This document shows positions 6,614-7,741 of a stretch of DNA of 7,741 nucleotides, piece after piece (positions within the stretch are counted from its first letter, which is position 1; the number at the start of each line of letters is the position of its first letter). The stretch lies in assembly GCA_964576715.1 (NCBI GenBank), contig CAZNWE010000127.1, positions 1-7,741 of the forward strand, read 5' to 3'. Source of the stretch: SLRI01 sp964576715 (GTDB lineage Bacteria; Pseudomonadota; Alphaproteobacteria; Geminicoccales; Geminicoccaceae). Made by a program: the position numbers and the translations under genes. The notes under the pieces were generated by a model. It saw only the letters and a list, made by a program, of their open reading frames with translations. It was not told the DNA's origin and did not search any database.

Positions 6614-7417
6614 CTATGACCGTTGACGCAAGCGGCTTTCCAGGGCTCTCGGCGCCAGGGAGAGGCCGATGGTCAGGGTGAGGTAGGTGCAGGCCAGGAT
6701 GTTGTAGGTCTCGAGAAAGCGGAAGGAGCCGGCGGCGTAGAGCTTGGCCATTTGCGTCACGTCGGCGACGCCGAGGACCGAGACCAGCGAGCTGTCCTTG
6801 ACCATGGCGACGAAGTCGTTGCCGAGCGGCGGCAGGACGATGCGGATCGCCTGCGGCAGGACGACGAAGCGAAAGCGGTCGGCGGGCTTCAGGCCGAGCG
6901 CCATGGCGGCCTCGATCTGGCCCCGGTCGACGGCCAGGATGCCGGCGCGGAAGACCTCGGCGATGAAGGCCGAGTAGCCGATGGTGAGTGCCATGGTCGC
7001 CCGCGCCAGCATCGAGATGTCGCGGGTCTGGAGCGTCGCCACCAGCCCGGCCTCGCGCAACGGGGCGAGTGCGGTGTTGTAGAGCCAGACGAGGCCCGGC
7101 GTGGCGACGAAGGCGATATAGAGCAGCAGCACCAGGATCGGCAGGCCGCGCAGCACCTCGACATAGAGGCGGGCGAGCTGGCGCAGCACCGAGAAGCGCG
7201 ACAGGGCGGCCATGGCGACCAGCAGGCCGAGTACCGTGGCGAGGCCGAAGGCCACCAGGCTGACGAGGCTGGTGACGAGGATGCCGCGGCGGATGACGTC
7301 GAGGATCTCGCGGTAGAGGTCGCTCGTGGCGATCTGCCAGGCGAGGCCGGCGCCGACCAGGAGCACGCCAACCAGCCACCAGGGCAGCTCCCGGCCGGGA
7401 GCGCGGGCCCCGCGCAT
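6614..7417 (-). CDS. Amino-acid-type ABC transporter permease (HisM/GlnP family)
   Basis: Inner-membrane subunit of a polar amino acid ABC importer. 267 residues with about five or six hydrophobic segments. Marks of the family: YVEVLRGLPILVLLLY near 85-100, the sequence GYSAFIAEVFRAGILAVDRG near 147-166, then the EAA cytoplasmic loop IEAAMALGLKPADRFRFVVL near 168-187 that docks the ATPase, and LPPLGNDFVAMVKDSSL near 195-211. Stop is TAG at 6614-6616 on the complement. The start ATG at 7415-7417 is chosen because an N-terminus at 7564 would overlap the binding-protein gene with non-protein-like sequence; only a weak GGCGG precedes it. It lies 13 bases after the binding-protein stop, so the two form one operon. 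The partner ATPase gene is not downstream, where the tauA remnant begins at once; it may lie beyond the right edge or have been lost. Substrate unknown. Confidence 0.92.
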   Translation of the reverse strand: MRGARAPGRELPWWLVGVLLVGAGLAWQIATSDLYREILDVIRRGILVTSLVSLVAFGLATVLGLLVAMAALSRFSVLRQLARLYVEVLRGLPILVLLLYIAFVATPGLVWLYNTALAPLREAGLVATLQTRDISMLARATMALTIGYSAFIAEVFRAGILAVDRGQIEAAMALGLKPADRFRFVVLPQAIRIVLPPLGNDFVAMVKDSSLVSVLGVADVTQMAKLYAAGSFRFLETYNILACTYLTLTIGLSLAPRALESRLRQRS

Positions 7418-7430
7418 CGCCGGGCGGGGC

Positions 7431-7741
7431 TCAGCCGCCGCCGAGCCTGTAGTCGAGGAACCACTTCCTGTTGAGGGCAGCGATGGTGCCCGCGGCCAAG
7501 AGGGCGGCGATGGCGGCGTCGATCGGCGCCACGAGGTCCGAGCCCTTGGGGAAGATGAAGCCAAAATCCTCCGTGCCCAGGGGCTCGCCGATCAACTTCA
7601 AAGCACCGTCCGCGGCCTCGACATAGCCCTGCCCGGCCGTCCCGTCGGTCAAGACGAGGTCGACATCGCCGACCTTGAGCGCCTGGAACGAGGCGGCGAA
7701 GGTCTCGAACAGCCGGATGCGCGGGTTGGCCTCGTCGCCGT
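7431..7741 (-). CDS. Amino-acid ABC transporter periplasmic binding protein (SBP_bac_3), C-terminal part
   Basis: Periplasmic receptor of the same ABC importer as the adjacent permease. The frame is open from the right window edge and ends at TGA on the complement (7431-7433). About 102 residues are present, from GDEANPRIRLFETF to FLDYRLGGG; the N-terminal part, including signal peptide and lobe 1, lies outside. The content fits family 3 binding proteins: LKVGDVDLVLTDGTAGQGYV is the usual 'L..G.vDav..D...a..yv' region, GTEDFGFIFPKGSDL is the strand returning to lobe 1, and IDAAIAALLAAGTIAALNRKWF is the closing helix with its usual terminal Trp-Phe. A TTG at 7650-7652 is internal Leu, not a start. 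The ligand (an amino acid or related compound) cannot be told from this portion. Confidence 0.9.
   Translation of the reverse strand, partial: GDEANPRIRLFETFAASFQALKVGDVDLVLTDGTAGQGYVEAADGALKLIGEPLGTEDFGFIFPKGSDLVAPIDAAIAALLAAGTIAALNRKWFLDYRLGGG

Noticed and set aside
6048..7379. 443-residue open frame on the complement spanning UspA, the tauA remnant and the permease
   Set aside because: It lies in the wrong frame of the permease and antisense to UspA; its Arg/Pro/Ala-rich composition shows no domain.
1..7741. CRISPR arrays, tRNA or rRNA genes, insertion-sequence transposases
   Set aside because: No regularly spaced repeats, no cloverleaf-like tRNA, and no transposase-like frame were seen on either strand.

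Overview
The window is GC-rich, densely coding bacterial DNA with strong G/C preference at third codon positions. Its gene content (xsc next to a TRAP transporter with a UspA partner) is typical of Alphaproteobacteria that degrade C2 sulfonates such as taurine. No ribosomal or other taxonomic marker is present, so the class is an inference from content and style.

Layout on the + strand: (1) positions 1-1338, the 3' three quarters of xsc, sulfoacetaldehyde acetyltransferase; (2) 1545-2585, a YeiH/UPF0324-family membrane protein, probable sulfate/sulfite exporter; (3) 2586-2818, a regulatory gap with a 13-base direct repeat at 22-base period that resembles the binding site known for the taurine regulator TauR; (4) 2819-5849, a complete three-part TRAP transporter (binding protein, small and large membrane subunits) with a strong stem-loop between the first two genes; (5) 5884-6378, a UspA-domain protein, a common companion of TRAP operons; (6) about 6407-6613, a broken 5' fragment of a tauA-like gene (binding protein of a taurine ABC transporter). 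On the - strand, convergent with all of this, are (7) 6614-7417, an amino-acid-type ABC permease, and (8) 7431-7741, the C-terminal part of its periplasmic binding protein, running off the right edge.

Read together, positions 1-6378 look like one C2-sulfonate catabolic unit. The TRAP system brings the sulfonate in, upstream steps outside the window convert it to sulfoacetaldehyde, Xsc releases sulfite and makes acetyl phosphate, and the YeiH-type protein disposes of the inorganic sulfur anion. The tauA remnant suggests that this locus once also carried, or started to acquire, an ABC-type taurine importer, which was destroyed when the unrelated amino-acid ABC operon came to lie beside it. I see no wholly new system. 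The points most worth a second look are the candidate TauR repeat, the tauA relic with its sharp junction, and the degenerate nucleotide-binding loop of the UspA protein.
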